The notes: generated by a model from the sequence alone, not told the origin. Counted from the stretch's first letter, positions 46,307 to 55,358 are shown. The stretch: 64,000 bases of DNA from Azorhizobium sp965227945 (GCA_965227945.1 CBDDGQ010000006.1:3410001-3474000); one strand, 5' to 3'. Numbers and translations: made by a program.

Positions 46307-47089
46307 ATGACCCGTCCGACCACCATCAAGTCCGTTCCCCGATCAGGCTCCGACAAGAGCCGGGCGGACAGCGTGCGGCGGATCATTTACGAACGGGCGA
46401 TCAATCTGTTCGAGACCAAAGGGTTTCGCGCCACGTCCATGAATGAGATCGCCCTGGCATGCGGGGTGAGCAAGCCGGCGCTCTATCACTATTTCCGTGA
46501 CAAGTCGCACCTGCTGGAAACGCTCTATGCAGATGTGACGGCAGAATTTTTCCTGACCATGGAGAAGCTCGCCCATTCCACCGAGGGGGCGCAGGACCGC
46601 CTGCGGCGGCTTGTTGAGCTGCAGACCATCTACAATATCGAGAACCGCAGCTTCCTCACCATCTTCTGGCGCGAGCGCCACGAGTTTGATGCGGAGTCCC
46701 GGAAATCCTTGGCCGTGCGCGAGCGCGCCTTCGAAACCTGGGTCCGGCATATCATCGAGGAAGGGCAGGCCAGCGGCGATTTCCGGCCGCAGGATCCGCG
46801 CATCGCCATGCTGGCGATCCTCGGCATGTTGTCAACGGTCCATCGCTGGGCGGCCCATGCCGGGCGGCCGGCGGCGGACGTCGCGCGGGAACTGGGAACC
46901 CTCGTTATTGATGGCGTCACCGCGACGCCGGAAACAAAGCCGCGTGAGAAAGCAGCCCAAAGGCGGCCCGCGCGCCCGCTCGCCAAAGCGGAAGAAAACA
47001 CGCCCGTAACGGGCGGACCCTTGGAGGAAACCACGCATGAGCCACGCCTTGTTGGAGGGAAAACGCGTCCTCGTCACCGGAGCCGCTAG
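46307..47089 (+). CDS. TetR-family transcriptional regulator
   Basis: A 260-residue regulator with a TetR helix-turn-helix at about 43-63 (TSMNEIALACGVSKPALYHYF) and a C-terminal ligand-binding helical domain of the fatty-acid/CoA-responsive kind. The final 50 residues are a basic, proline-rich tail that runs 53 bp into the downstream dehydrogenase gene, which is unusual. ATG 46307 is preferred to 46280, which would place the start on the promoter. It probably represses itself and the operon downstream through the palindrome at 46257. Confidence 0.85.
   Translation: MTRPTTIKSVPRSGSDKSRADSVRRIIYERAINLFETKGFRATSMNEIALACGVSKPALYHYFRDKSHLLETLYADVTAEFFLTMEKLAHSTEGAQDRLRRLVELQTIYNIENRSFLTIFWRERHEFDAESRKSLAVRERAFETWVRHIIEEGQASGDFRPQDPRIAMLAILGMLSTVHRWAAHAGRPAADVARELGTLVIDGVTATPETKPREKAAQRRPARPLAKAEENTPVTGGPLEETTHEPRLVGGKTRPRHRSR
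47001..47015. promoter_or_regulatory. Perfect palindrome before the dehydrogenase start
   Basis: CGCCCGT-A-ACGGGCG is a 15-bp perfect palindrome inside the tail of the TetR gene, just before GGAGG (47023-47027) and the dehydrogenase ATG 47037. As RNA it would fold into a strong hairpin next to that ribosome-binding site. Confidence 0.4.
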
Positions 47090-47783
47090 CGGCATCGGCG
47101 CCAGCGTCGCGCAGGTCTGCGCCGAAGCCGGCGCGCGCATTGCCGTCGTCGATCTGGATGCCGAGGCTGCGCGCACGCAGGCGAGGCGGCTGGGCGCCGG
47201 CGGTCATATGTCCGCCGCCTGCGATGTGTCCGATTCCGCCTCGGTGCAGGCTGCCTTCGCGACGGTGGCGGAGGCCTTCGGCGCCGTCGATGCGGTGGTC
47301 CATTGTGCCGGCATCTGGCGCCCATCGTCCGACGGCCCCATCACCCGCGTGACCGACGAGACCTGGGACAAGGTTATCGCCGTCAATCTCACCGGCACCT
47401 TTTATGTCTGCCGCGCCGCCGTGGCGCACATGGAAGCGCAGGGCGCGGGAAGCATCGTCACGGTGGCGTCGGTGGTCGCGGTCACCGGCTGGGAGAAGCT
47501 GAATGCCTACACCGCCTCCAAAGGTGGTGTCCTTGCCTTCTCCCGCGGCCTGGCCATCGAGTGCGGGCCGAAGAACATCCGCGTCAATTGCATCTGTCCC
47601 GGGGTCATCGAGACGCCGATGACGGAGAAGGTGCTGGCCTATTCGAAACCCACAGTGCTGCCCATCGGGCGGTTGGGACGGCCGGAGGATATCGCCCGCA
47701 CCGCTGCCTTCCTGTGTTCCGACTGGTCTTCGTTCACCACGGCCTCGACCGTGATGGTGGATGGAGGCTTCAGTGCGGCCTGA
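47037..47783 (+). CDS. SDR-family oxidoreductase
   Basis: A 248-residue classical short-chain dehydrogenase. The cofactor loop is TGAASGIG (about 14-21), with D39 in VVDLD favouring NAD. The catalytic residues are S144/S145 region (TVASVV), Y158 and K162 in YTASK. Family members oxidise hydroxy groups of acyl-CoA or cyclic alcohol substrates. GGAGG lies about ten bases before ATG 47037. Its end overlaps the acyl-CoA synthetase start by 11 bp, so it belongs to the same pathway. Confidence 0.88.
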   Translation: MSHALLEGKRVLVTGAASGIGASVAQVCAEAGARIAVVDLDAEAARTQARRLGAGGHMSAACDVSDSASVQAAFATVAEAFGAVDAVVHCAGIWRPSSDGPITRVTDETWDKVIAVNLTGTFYVCRAAVAHMEAQGAGSIVTVASVVAVTGWEKLNAYTASKGGVLAFSRGLAIECGPKNIRVNCICPGVIETPMTEKVLAYSKPTVLPIGRLGRPEDIARTAAFLCSDWSSFTTASTVMVDGGFSAA

Positions 47784-49335
47784 CATTTCCGGTCTTCCTT
47801 ATCTCCTGTCGGATGTGGTGGCCGACAACGCCCGCTGGGTGCCCGATGCACCGGCCCTCATCTTTCAGGGGCGCACGCGCACCTGGGCGGAGTTTGCTGC
47901 GGAAATGGCCCGTCTCCAGCAGGGCCTGGCGGAGCAGGGCGTCAGCCATGGCAGCCGAGTGGCCGTCCTCGACCGCAACAGCGACGACTACGTTCTGCTG
48001 GGCTATGCCCTGGCCGGCATGGGCGCCGTGCTGGTGCCCGTGAACATGTGGCTGCGCGCCAATGAAGTGGCCTACATCCTGGGCAACTGCCAGCCGTTGC
48101 TGGTGGTGGTGGGCGCGGAGTTTCTGGCGCTGGCCAAGGAGGCCATCGCGCCGCTGGCGGAGAAGCCGCGCATGGTGCTGCGCGGGGGGCAGGAGGCGGG
48201 CGCCATCGCCTTCGCGGACCTGCTGGATCTGCCGGCCACGAAAGAGGTGTCCAGGCCGCGGAGCTGGGACGATCCGCATCTGGTGCTCTATACCTCCGGC
48301 ACCACGGGGCGGCCCAAGGGCGCCATCATCTCCCATCGCCGCACCGTGCTGGATGCGCTGAACGCCTTGCCGGTGTTCGGGATCAAGAGGTTCGAGCGGT
48401 TCTTCTGCTACATGCCGCTGTTCCATACCGGAGCGTGGGATTATCTGAAGCTGTACTTCATGCAGCGGGGCGCGGCGGTGATCGCCGAGCGCTTCGAGGC
48501 GGAGAGCGCGGTCACCCAGATCGAGGCGCATCGGTGCAACGGCATGTTCGGCGTTCCGCTGGTGCTGCGCCAGATGGTGGAATCCAAGGCCTGGGCGCAG
48601 GCCGACATGTCGTCCATGCGGCTGATCGCTTATGCCAATTACGACCCGTCCACGCTCATCCTGAAGATCGTCGAGGCCTTTCGCGCCCGCGGCGCCGATC
48701 ATATCGGCATCGCCAATGCCTATGGGCTGACCGAGGGCGGTCCCTACATCTGCATCAATCGCCCGGAAGACGCTCTGGCCCGACCTCTGTCCATCGGGGT
48801 GCCGGTCCCCGGCGTCCAGGTGGCGCTGATGGACGAGCAGATGCAGCAGGTGCCGGCCGGGGACTTGGGCGAGATCTGCGTGCGGTCGCCGGCGCTGATG
48901 AGCGGGTACCTCAACCGGCCCGAGGCCACCGAGGAGGCGTTTGCCGGCGGCTGGCTGCATACCGGCGATCTCGGCCGCGTGGATGGCGAAGGCTTCATCC
49001 ATCTGGTGGATCGCAAGAAGGACATGATCCGCTCGGGCGGCGAGAATGTCTTCGCCAAGGAAGTGGAACTCATCCTCGTCGCGCACGCCCAGGTGTGCGA
49101 CTGCGCCGTGGTCGGCTTGCCTGACAATGACTATGGCGAGCGTGTCGTGGCCGTGGTGGTGGCCGAACCGGATGCCACCGTGACAGCAGAGGACCTGATC
49201 GCCTTCGTGCGATCCAAGATCGCCGGGTTCAAGGCGCCAAAGGAGATCGTCTTCGTTTCCGAATTGCCGAAAACGCCAGCCGGCAAAATCAAAAAGCACG
49301 AGATCAAGAAGAGCCTGGCGAGCCGCGCTGCCTAA
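47773..49335 (+). CDS. AMP-dependent acyl-CoA synthetase/ligase
   Basis: A 520-residue adenylate-forming enzyme. The AMP-binding P-loop is YTSGTTGRPKG (about 173-183), then YGLTEGG, GDLGRVDGEGF and the hinge/catalytic lysine K505 in TPAGKIKKHE. It activates a carboxylic acid to its CoA thioester with ATP. GTG 47773 is preferred, as GGAGG lies six bases upstream; ATG 47761 is the alternative. The substrate is presumably the compound imported by the Liv-type transporter that follows. Confidence 0.88.
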   Translation: MRPDISGLPYLLSDVVADNARWVPDAPALIFQGRTRTWAEFAAEMARLQQGLAEQGVSHGSRVAVLDRNSDDYVLLGYALAGMGAVLVPVNMWLRANEVAYILGNCQPLLVVVGAEFLALAKEAIAPLAEKPRMVLRGGQEAGAIAFADLLDLPATKEVSRPRSWDDPHLVLYTSGTTGRPKGAIISHRRTVLDALNALPVFGIKRFERFFCYMPLFHTGAWDYLKLYFMQRGAAVIAERFEAESAVTQIEAHRCNGMFGVPLVLRQMVESKAWAQADMSSMRLIAYANYDPSTLILKIVEAFRARGADHIGIANAYGLTEGGPYICINRPEDALARPLSIGVPVPGVQVALMDEQMQQVPAGDLGEICVRSPALMSGYLNRPEATEEAFAGGWLHTGDLGRVDGEGFIHLVDRKKDMIRSGGENVFAKEVELILVAHAQVCDCAVVGLPDNDYGERVVAVVVAEPDATVTAEDLIAFVRSKIAGFKAPKEIVFVSELPKTPAGKIKKHEIKKSLASRAA

Positions 49336-49380
49336 GGGGCGGAACAACGCCGGGCCATTATCCAACGGGAGGAACAAGAA

Positions 49381-50550
49381 ATGAAACTGATTCATGCGAC
49401 GGTCGCGGTGTGCCTGTCTCTCGGCGGCGGCGCCGCCATGGCCGCCGAAGACATCACCATCGGCGACCTGCACCCCATCACCGGACCCGCCACCTTCTAT
49501 GGCCTTCCGGAAAGCCGCGGCATTCAGCTGGCGGCGGAGGAGATCAACAAGGCGGGCGGCGTGACGGTGGGCGGCAAGGCCTACCAATTGCGCATCCTCA
49601 CCGAGGACGACCAGGCCAGCCCCACGGTGGGGGTGGCGGCGCTGCGCAAGCTGCTCGCCGCCGACGTGCGCTTCATCATCGGCCCGCTGGCATCAGGGGT
49701 CGCGCCGGCGCTGAAGCCCATCATCGAGCGCAATGACAAGGTCACCCAGCTCATCGACGGCACCATTGCCGAGGACATGACCAACGGCCGCAACATCTTC
49801 CGCAACCAGGCGACCGTGAGCGGCTACAATGTGGCGGTCATCGACCTGTTCCGGGCGAAGAAATTCGCCTCGGTGGCGATGATCACCGACCGCTTCCACG
49901 CCGGCTTCATGGGCTCCCAGCCCAAGCTCGCGGCGGACCTCAAGGGCCTGGGCGCGACGGTTTCGGCCGAGGAGTTCTACAAGCTCGGCGACACCGACTT
50001 CTCGGCGGCCTTGACCAACCTGAAGGGCAAGAACCCGGCGGTGATCCTCATCCGCGGCTATCCCGCGGAGGGCGCGCTCATCACCAAGCAGGCGCGCCAG
50101 CTGGGCTACACCGGCCAGATCGTGTGGGAGATGGTCTCCCCGCCCTCCACGGTATTGAAGAACATCACCGCCGCGGAGATGGAAGGGGTCTACAACTGCA
50201 TTCCGCCGACCACCGAAGACTATGTGAAGCTCAATGACGCGAAGGCCAAGCGGCTGGAAGCGGCCTATCGCGCCAAGTTCGGCGATGCCCCCGGCGAACT
50301 CACCGCGCTCAGCTTCGATGCCGTCTACATCCTGAAGGCGGCGTTCGAAAGGGCCGGCGCGCTGGACAATGCCGCGGTGAACACCGCGCTGTCCCAGCTC
50401 AAGGTGGCGGACATCCCGGCCCTGGTGACCCGCTACACCCCCCAGCCCGATGGCCGCCTGTTCGATGACAAGGGGCAGGTGGATCTGCGCGGCGTGGTCA
50501 GCATCTGGAAGGGCAATGGCTGGGAGCCCGTGGCCAGCCTCAGCCAGTGA
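49381..50550 (+). CDS. Liv-type ABC transporter substrate-binding protein
   Basis: A 389-residue periplasmic binding protein of the branched-chain amino-acid (LivK) class, with a signal peptide cut near residue 21 (AMA/AED). The mature start is ITIGDLHPITGPATFYGLPE, followed by GIQLAAEEINKAGG and FIIGPLASGVAPALKP, both type-I binding-protein hallmarks. In alphaproteobacteria many such proteins bind aromatic or aliphatic acids instead of amino acids. GGGAGG lies about nine bases upstream of ATG. First gene of the transporter block. Confidence 0.9.
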   Translation: MKLIHATVAVCLSLGGGAAMAAEDITIGDLHPITGPATFYGLPESRGIQLAAEEINKAGGVTVGGKAYQLRILTEDDQASPTVGVAALRKLLAADVRFIIGPLASGVAPALKPIIERNDKVTQLIDGTIAEDMTNGRNIFRNQATVSGYNVAVIDLFRAKKFASVAMITDRFHAGFMGSQPKLAADLKGLGATVSAEEFYKLGDTDFSAALTNLKGKNPAVILIRGYPAEGALITKQARQLGYTGQIVWEMVSPPSTVLKNITAAEMEGVYNCIPPTTEDYVKLNDAKAKRLEAAYRAKFGDAPGELTALSFDAVYILKAAFERAGALDNAAVNTALSQLKVADIPALVTRYTPQPDGRLFDDKGQVDLRGVVSIWKGNGWEPVASLSQ

Positions 50551-50573
50551 CCGGGGCGCACAGGAGGTGAGCC

Positions 50574-51443
50574 ATGCTTGAGCTCCTCCCCCAACAACTG
50601 ATCAACGGGCTGGCCCTGGGCAGCACCTATGCCCTCGTAGCCCTCGGCCTCACGCTGATCTTCGGCGTGCTTCTGATCCCGAACTTCGCCCATGGCGAGT
50701 TCTACATGCTCGGCGCGTTCGTCACCTACGCGCTGGTGGCGAGCGGGCTGAACTTCTGGCTGGCCATGGGGGCCAGCGTCATCCTCATCATGGTGCTGGG
50801 ATGCGTGGTGGACCGGCTGGTGTTCCGGCCCATCGAGAACGCCCCCAGCCTGTCGCTGATGATTTCGGCGCTGGCCGCCTCCATCATCCTCCAGCAAGTG
50901 GCGACCATCGTCTGGGGCACGGAGGCGCGGACCATTCCCGCGCCGCTCACCGGCGTCATCCGCACCCAGTTGTTCGCCATCACCCAGATGCAACTGGTGG
51001 TGATGGCGAGCCTCGCGGCGGCGTTCGCGGCGGTGTGGCTGGTGCTGAACCGCACGCGGCTCGGCCTTGCCATCCGCGCCACGGCGCAGAACCGCGATGC
51101 CGCCTTGCTTATGGGCATTTCCATGACCCATGTGCGGTTCGCCACCTTCGCCATGGGCGCAGCTCTTGGGGCCATTGCCGGCGCCCTGCTGGGGGCGACC
51201 TTCCCGATCTATCCCAGCATGGGTGTCAATCCGGTGCTGAAGGCATTCGTGGTGCTGGTGCTGGGGGGCATCGGCTCGCTGTGGGGCGCGGTGATCGGCG
51301 GGCTGGTGCTCGGCGTCTCCGAAGTCCTGGTGGCGGGTTACATTTCGAGCGAGCTCTCCGACATCGGCACCTTCGCCATCCTCGTTCTGGTGCTGCTGCT
51401 GCGGCCCCAGGGTCTGTTCGGCCGCGCACAAGTGGAGCGATGA
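50574..51443 (+). CDS. Liv-type ABC transporter permease (LivH-like)
   Basis: A 289-residue permease with about eight helices. Typical LivH blocks are LINGLALGSTYALVALGLTL, PNFAHGEFYMLGAF and RATAQNRDAALLMGIS, the last being the cytoplasmic coupling loop. Overlaps the next permease gene by four bases. Confidence 0.92.
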   Translation: MLELLPQQLINGLALGSTYALVALGLTLIFGVLLIPNFAHGEFYMLGAFVTYALVASGLNFWLAMGASVILIMVLGCVVDRLVFRPIENAPSLSLMISALAASIILQQVATIVWGTEARTIPAPLTGVIRTQLFAITQMQLVVMASLAAAFAAVWLVLNRTRLGLAIRATAQNRDAALLMGISMTHVRFATFAMGAALGAIAGALLGATFPIYPSMGVNPVLKAFVVLVLGGIGSLWGAVIGGLVLGVSEVLVAGYISSELSDIGTFAILVLVLLLRPQGLFGRAQVER

Positions 51444-52453
51444 TGACCCATGCCCCTTATCTGAGGATTGCCGTCGCCGCCGTGCTTGCATTCGGGCTTG
51501 CCGCCGGCGTCACGCTCAGCCTCAACGACTATCTCGTCTATGTGGTGACCATCGGCGCCATCTTCGCGGCGCTGGCGGTGGCCTTCGACGTGCTGCTGGG
51601 GTTCACCGGCTACCTGTCCCTGGCGCACGGCGCCCTCTATGGGCTGGGCGCCTATGCCTGCGCCTGGCTGACCGCCCGCCATGGCCTGTCGTTCTGGGCG
51701 GCGCTGCCGCTGTGCGGCCTCATCACCGGCCTTGCGGGGGCGGTGATTGCCTTGGTCTCGTTCCGCACCCGCGGGCTCTATTTCGCGGTGCTGACCTTGG
51801 GCATCGGCCTCATCGGCCACCAGCTGTTCCTGGTGCTGTCGGGGCTCACCGGGGGGGTGGGCGGCTTCGTCGGCATCCCGGGTCCCGAACAGCCCACGTG
51901 GCTGCCGCTGCGGGCCACCACCTATTATGCGCTGCTGGCCCTGGCCTTGCTGCTGGCGACCTTCCTGGCATCGGTGGCCTTCGTGCGCTCGTCGCTCGGG
52001 GCCGCATGCCTCGCCGTGCGTGAGGATCTCACCTTGGCTCAGGCGCTGGGGATCCGGGTCGCGTCCGCGCGGCTGGCGGCCTTCACCTTCTCGGCGGTGG
52101 TGGCTGGGCTGGCGGGGGCGCTGTTTGCCGCCATCTCCTCCTTCATCGCCCCGGAGAGTTTCACTGTCCTCGGCACCGGCTTCCAGCTGGTTGCCTTGGT
52201 GGTGGTGGGCGGCATGGGCACGTTGTGGGGGCCGATCCTGGGGGCGGCGCTGCTCACCGCGCTGCCCGAGGCCCTGCGGGTGGCGGCCACTTACAGCCTG
52301 CTGGCCTACGGCCTGTTGCTGCTGATGTTCATCATCTTCGCCCCGCAGGGCATCGCCAGCCTTCTGAAGGCGGCGGCCCGCCGGCTGTCGCCTCCGGCTG
52401 CCGCCCCAGTGCTGCAGGAGGCCCCGTCGCCGCGCCAGGGAGCCGTGTCATGA
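51440..52453 (+). CDS. Liv-type ABC transporter permease (LivM-like)
   Basis: A 337-residue permease. Markers are AFDVLLGFTGYLSLAHGAL and AVREDLTLAQALGIRVA, the LivM coupling loop, followed by GGMGTLWGPILGAALLTAL. Forms the heteromeric channel with the LivH-like protein. ATG 51440 overlaps the preceding stop; the longer frame upstream is a shadow. Overlaps the ATPase gene by four bases. Confidence 0.92.
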   Translation: MMTHAPYLRIAVAAVLAFGLAAGVTLSLNDYLVYVVTIGAIFAALAVAFDVLLGFTGYLSLAHGALYGLGAYACAWLTARHGLSFWAALPLCGLITGLAGAVIALVSFRTRGLYFAVLTLGIGLIGHQLFLVLSGLTGGVGGFVGIPGPEQPTWLPLRATTYYALLALALLLATFLASVAFVRSSLGAACLAVREDLTLAQALGIRVASARLAAFTFSAVVAGLAGALFAAISSFIAPESFTVLGTGFQLVALVVVGGMGTLWGPILGAALLTALPEALRVAATYSLLAYGLLLLMFIIFAPQGIASLLKAAARRLSPPAAAPVLQEAPSPRQGAVS

Positions 52454-53163
52454 GCCTACTTCAGGTTAACGACATCCACGCGCGCTTCGGCGGTGTCGTG
52501 GCCCTCGGGGGGGTGTCCCTGGATGTGCCGGAAGGGGTCATCTTCGGCCTGATCGGCCCCAACGGCGCCGGCAAGACCACCTTGATCAACATGATCTCCG
52601 GCCTGATCCGGCCCTCCGCTGGCACCGTGGTGTTTGACGGCGCCGCGGGACCTTGGCCGATCGCCGAGGCGGTGCGGCGGGGTATCGCCCGGACTTTCCA
52701 GCAGACCCGCGCCTTCCTCGGCCTCACGGTGCGCGAAAACCTGCGCATCGCCGCGGTGAATGCCCGCGATACGGGCCATCTGCCGGAGCTGATCGAGGCC
52801 TGCGGCCTGGGCCCGGTGCTGGATCGCACCGCGCGCGATCTGCCTTACGCCACGCTGCGGCACCTGGGCATCGCGCTGGCCCTGACCCTCCGGCCGCGCC
52901 TGCTGCTGCTGGACGAACCGGCGGTGGGCCTGGCCGAGAGCGAGGTGGAGCGTCTGGGGGACCTGGTGCGCCGGTGGAACGCCACCGGCCTCACCATCCT
53001 GCTGGTGGAACACAATGTGCGCTTCCTCATGGAGGTCTCCCATCGGGTCGCGGTGCTGGACCGCGGCCGGGTGCTGTTCGAGGGCACGCCCGCCGAATGC
53101 CAGGGCCGGCAAGAGGTGATCGATGTCTATCTCGGCCGGAGGTTCGCCCATGTTGAGGATTGA
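52450..53163 (+). CDS. Liv-type ABC transporter ATPase (LivG-like)
   Basis: A 237-residue ATPase. Walker A is GPNGAGKTT, Walker B LLLLDEPAVGL, and the switch histidine is in LLVEHNVRF. The signature motif, normally LSYGEQ-like, reads LPYATLRHLGIALAL, so it lacks the usual glycine and glutamine. That suggests an altered catalytic site in this half, compensated by the normal LivF partner. It overlaps the LivF gene by 14 bp. Confidence 0.88.
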   Translation: MSLLQVNDIHARFGGVVALGGVSLDVPEGVIFGLIGPNGAGKTTLINMISGLIRPSAGTVVFDGAAGPWPIAEAVRRGIARTFQQTRAFLGLTVRENLRIAAVNARDTGHLPELIEACGLGPVLDRTARDLPYATLRHLGIALALTLRPRLLLLDEPAVGLAESEVERLGDLVRRWNATGLTILLVEHNVRFLMEVSHRVAVLDRGRVLFEGTPAECQGRQEVIDVYLGRRFAHVED

Positions 53164-53857
53164 GGGGCTGAAGGCCGGCTATGATCGCATGGAAGTGCTG
53201 CACGGGCTGAAGTTCCACGTGCAGCGCGATGTGCCCACCGTGGTGCTGGGGGCCAACGGCTCCGGGAAAACCACCCTCTGCCGGGTCATCACCGGACTGA
53301 TCGCGGCCCGCGGCGGGACGATTCGGCTTGATGATCAGGAGATCACCAATTTCTGTCCGGCGGAGCGGGTCCGCCAGGGCATCGCTCTGGTTCCCGAGGG
53401 ACGGCAGGTGTTTCCCGACATGACCGTGCGGGAGAATCTGCGGCTCGGGGCCTATGTCCATGGCGATCCCCGGCCCGCGGACTACGAGATGATCTTCTCG
53501 CTGTTCCCGATCCTGCAGGAGCGCGAGGGCCAGCGGGCCGGCCTGCTGTCCGGCGGCGAACAGCAGATGCTAGCCTTGGGCCGCGCCCTCATGGCGCGCC
53601 CGCGGCTGCTGCTGCTGGACGAGCCCAGCCAGGGCCTCGCACCCAAAGCGGTGGAGCAGGTGGGGCATGCGGTCAACCGCATCGCCGCGTCCGGCGTCGC
53701 CGTGCTCCTGGTGGAGCAGAACCTCTATCTCGCGGAGATGATCGCCCGACACGCGGTGGTGCTGGAGACCGGCATCTGCGTCGCCGAAGGCCCCGCGGCC
53801 GACATGATGGCCTCCAGTGCCGTTCAGGACAGCTACCTTGGAAAGAAGCGGAGTTGA
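53150..53857 (+). CDS. Liv-type ABC transporter ATPase (LivF-like)
   Basis: A 235-residue ATPase with Walker A GANGSGKTT, a standard signature LLSGGEQQMLALGRAL, Walker B LLLLDEPSQGL and switch LLVEQNL. ATG 53150 sits inside the end of the livG-like gene. Together the two ATPases, two permeases and one binding protein make a complete importer. Confidence 0.92.
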   Translation: MLRIEGLKAGYDRMEVLHGLKFHVQRDVPTVVLGANGSGKTTLCRVITGLIAARGGTIRLDDQEITNFCPAERVRQGIALVPEGRQVFPDMTVRENLRLGAYVHGDPRPADYEMIFSLFPILQEREGQRAGLLSGGEQQMLALGRALMARPRLLLLDEPSQGLAPKAVEQVGHAVNRIAASGVAVLLVEQNLYLAEMIARHAVVLETGICVAEGPAADMMASSAVQDSYLGKKRS

Positions 53858-53859
53858 GC

Positions 53860-54636
53860 ATGCCCTACGACAACAAGTTCGTGAAAGTCAGTGTCGACCG
53901 CGGTCTCGCAGTGGTGACCCTGGATCGCCCCTCCGCCAACGCCGTGAGCCTGGAGGTCTATGACGAATTGCGCCGCACTTTCCATCGTCTCGGCGAGGAT
54001 CCGCAGATGCGGGTGGCGGTGTTCACCGGCGCCGGCAAGGTGTTTTGTGGCGGCAATGACGTGAACGATTTCGTGGATCTCGATTTCGATCAGGCCAGCG
54101 AATATCTCGCCCGGGTGCGCCTCACCTTCAGCGCCATGTATGACTGCCCGATCCCCATCATCGGCGCCATCAATGGCGGCGCCGTGGGCACAGGCATCGT
54201 GCTGGCCACGCTCTGCGACATCCGCATTGCGTCGGAGAAGGCGAAATTCGCTTTGCCGGAAATCGATGTCGGGGTGCTCGGCGGCTCGCGGCATGTGATG
54301 CGGCTCGCCGGGCAGGGGATGACGCGCCTGATGATGTACACCGGCCGGCGGATCACCGCGGCGGAGGCCCTGCACGCGCATATCGTGGATCAGGTGGTGC
54401 CGCCCGAGGACTTGATGCCCACCGCCATGGCACTGGCGGAGGAGATCGCCAGCAAGAGCCCGCCCGCCATTCGGCTCGCCAAGCAGGGGCTGAACCGGTC
54501 GGAATTCATGCCGCTCAAGGAGGGCTACGAGTTCGAATGCACCCTCACCGCCGCCATCCGCCGCACCCCGGAAGCCAAGGAGGGCGCGCTGGCCTTCCTG
54601 GAGAAGCGTACTCCCTCCTATGCGGTGCGAGGCTGA
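53860..54636 (+). CDS. Enoyl-CoA hydratase/isomerase-family protein
   Basis: A 258-residue crotonase-fold enzyme. Oxyanion-hole motifs are CGGNDVNDF (about 63-71) and INGGAVGTG. Of the two catalytic glutamates of crotonase, only the second is present, E134 in ALPEID; the first is V114. Such enzymes often act as isomerases, dehydratases or hydrolases rather than classical hydratases. ATG 53860 is preferred over TTG 53854. It follows the transporter directly and is part of the same operon. Confidence 0.85.
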   Translation: MPYDNKFVKVSVDRGLAVVTLDRPSANAVSLEVYDELRRTFHRLGEDPQMRVAVFTGAGKVFCGGNDVNDFVDLDFDQASEYLARVRLTFSAMYDCPIPIIGAINGGAVGTGIVLATLCDIRIASEKAKFALPEIDVGVLGGSRHVMRLAGQGMTRLMMYTGRRITAAEALHAHIVDQVVPPEDLMPTAMALAEEIASKSPPAIRLAKQGLNRSEFMPLKEGYEFECTLTAAIRRTPEAKEGALAFLEKRTPSYAVRG

Positions 54637-54638
54637 GC

Positions 54639-55358
54639 ATGTTCGAGGTCGAACACGACGGGGATGTGGCCCTCATCCGCCTCAACAATCCGCCGGTCAA
54701 TGCGGTCAGCTTCGAGCGCTGGCGCAGCCTGCCGCCGCTGGTGCAGGCGCTGGAACGCGCCGGCGTCGGCGCCATGGTCTTCACCGGCCTGCCGCACAAG
54801 CATTTCTGCGGCGGCAACGACTTCCGCGAGTTCGCTTCCCTCTCGCCGGAGGAAACCCTGGCCGGAACCGGGGCGGTGCGCGATGGCATCAAGGCGGTGC
54901 GGGAAAGCGCGATTCCCGCCATCGCGGCGCTGCATGGCGCCGCCATGGGCTCGGGCTTCATGCTGTCGTGCGGTTGCGACATCCGACTCGCCACCGCCGA
55001 TACCCGGCTCGCGCTTCCGGAGGTGAAGGTGGGCGCGTTCGGTGGCTATCGCATCGTCCGGGAGGTGCTCTCCCAAGGTGAGGCGCGCCTGCTGACTTAT
55101 ACCGGCCAGGCCATGTCGGGTGCCCGTGCGCACCAGATCGGGCTGGTGCAGGAGATCGCCGAAACGCCAGACGCCGGGCTCGCCCGCGCGCTTGCCCTCG
55201 CGCACGAGATCACCGGCCTGATCAAAGGTCGCTTGCGGGCGGGCATCAAGGCCTGCCTGAACCGGGAGGATGAGGAGGGTCTGTGGACCGCCTATGACCG
55301 GGAGCGGGATCTGGCCGCCCGGGTCATGGGCCGCGCCGAAGCCTCTCCTGTGGCTTAG
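54639..55358 (+). CDS. Enoyl-CoA hydratase/isomerase-family protein (second)
   Basis: A 239-residue crotonase-fold enzyme, paralogous to the previous one. Oxyanion motifs are CGGNDFREF and LHGAAMGSG. The first catalytic glutamate is M108, while E128 (LALPEVK) is kept, so it shares the single-glutamate active site of its neighbour. It starts two bases after the previous stop. Last gene of the operon; a weak TGCCC-CATGC-GGGCA hairpin (55365-55379) follows. Confidence 0.85.
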   Translation: MFEVEHDGDVALIRLNNPPVNAVSFERWRSLPPLVQALERAGVGAMVFTGLPHKHFCGGNDFREFASLSPEETLAGTGAVRDGIKAVRESAIPAIAALHGAAMGSGFMLSCGCDIRLATADTRLALPEVKVGAFGGYRIVREVLSQGEARLLTYTGQAMSGARAHQIGLVQEIAETPDAGLARALALAHEITGLIKGRLRAGIKACLNREDEEGLWTAYDRERDLAARVMGRAEASPVA

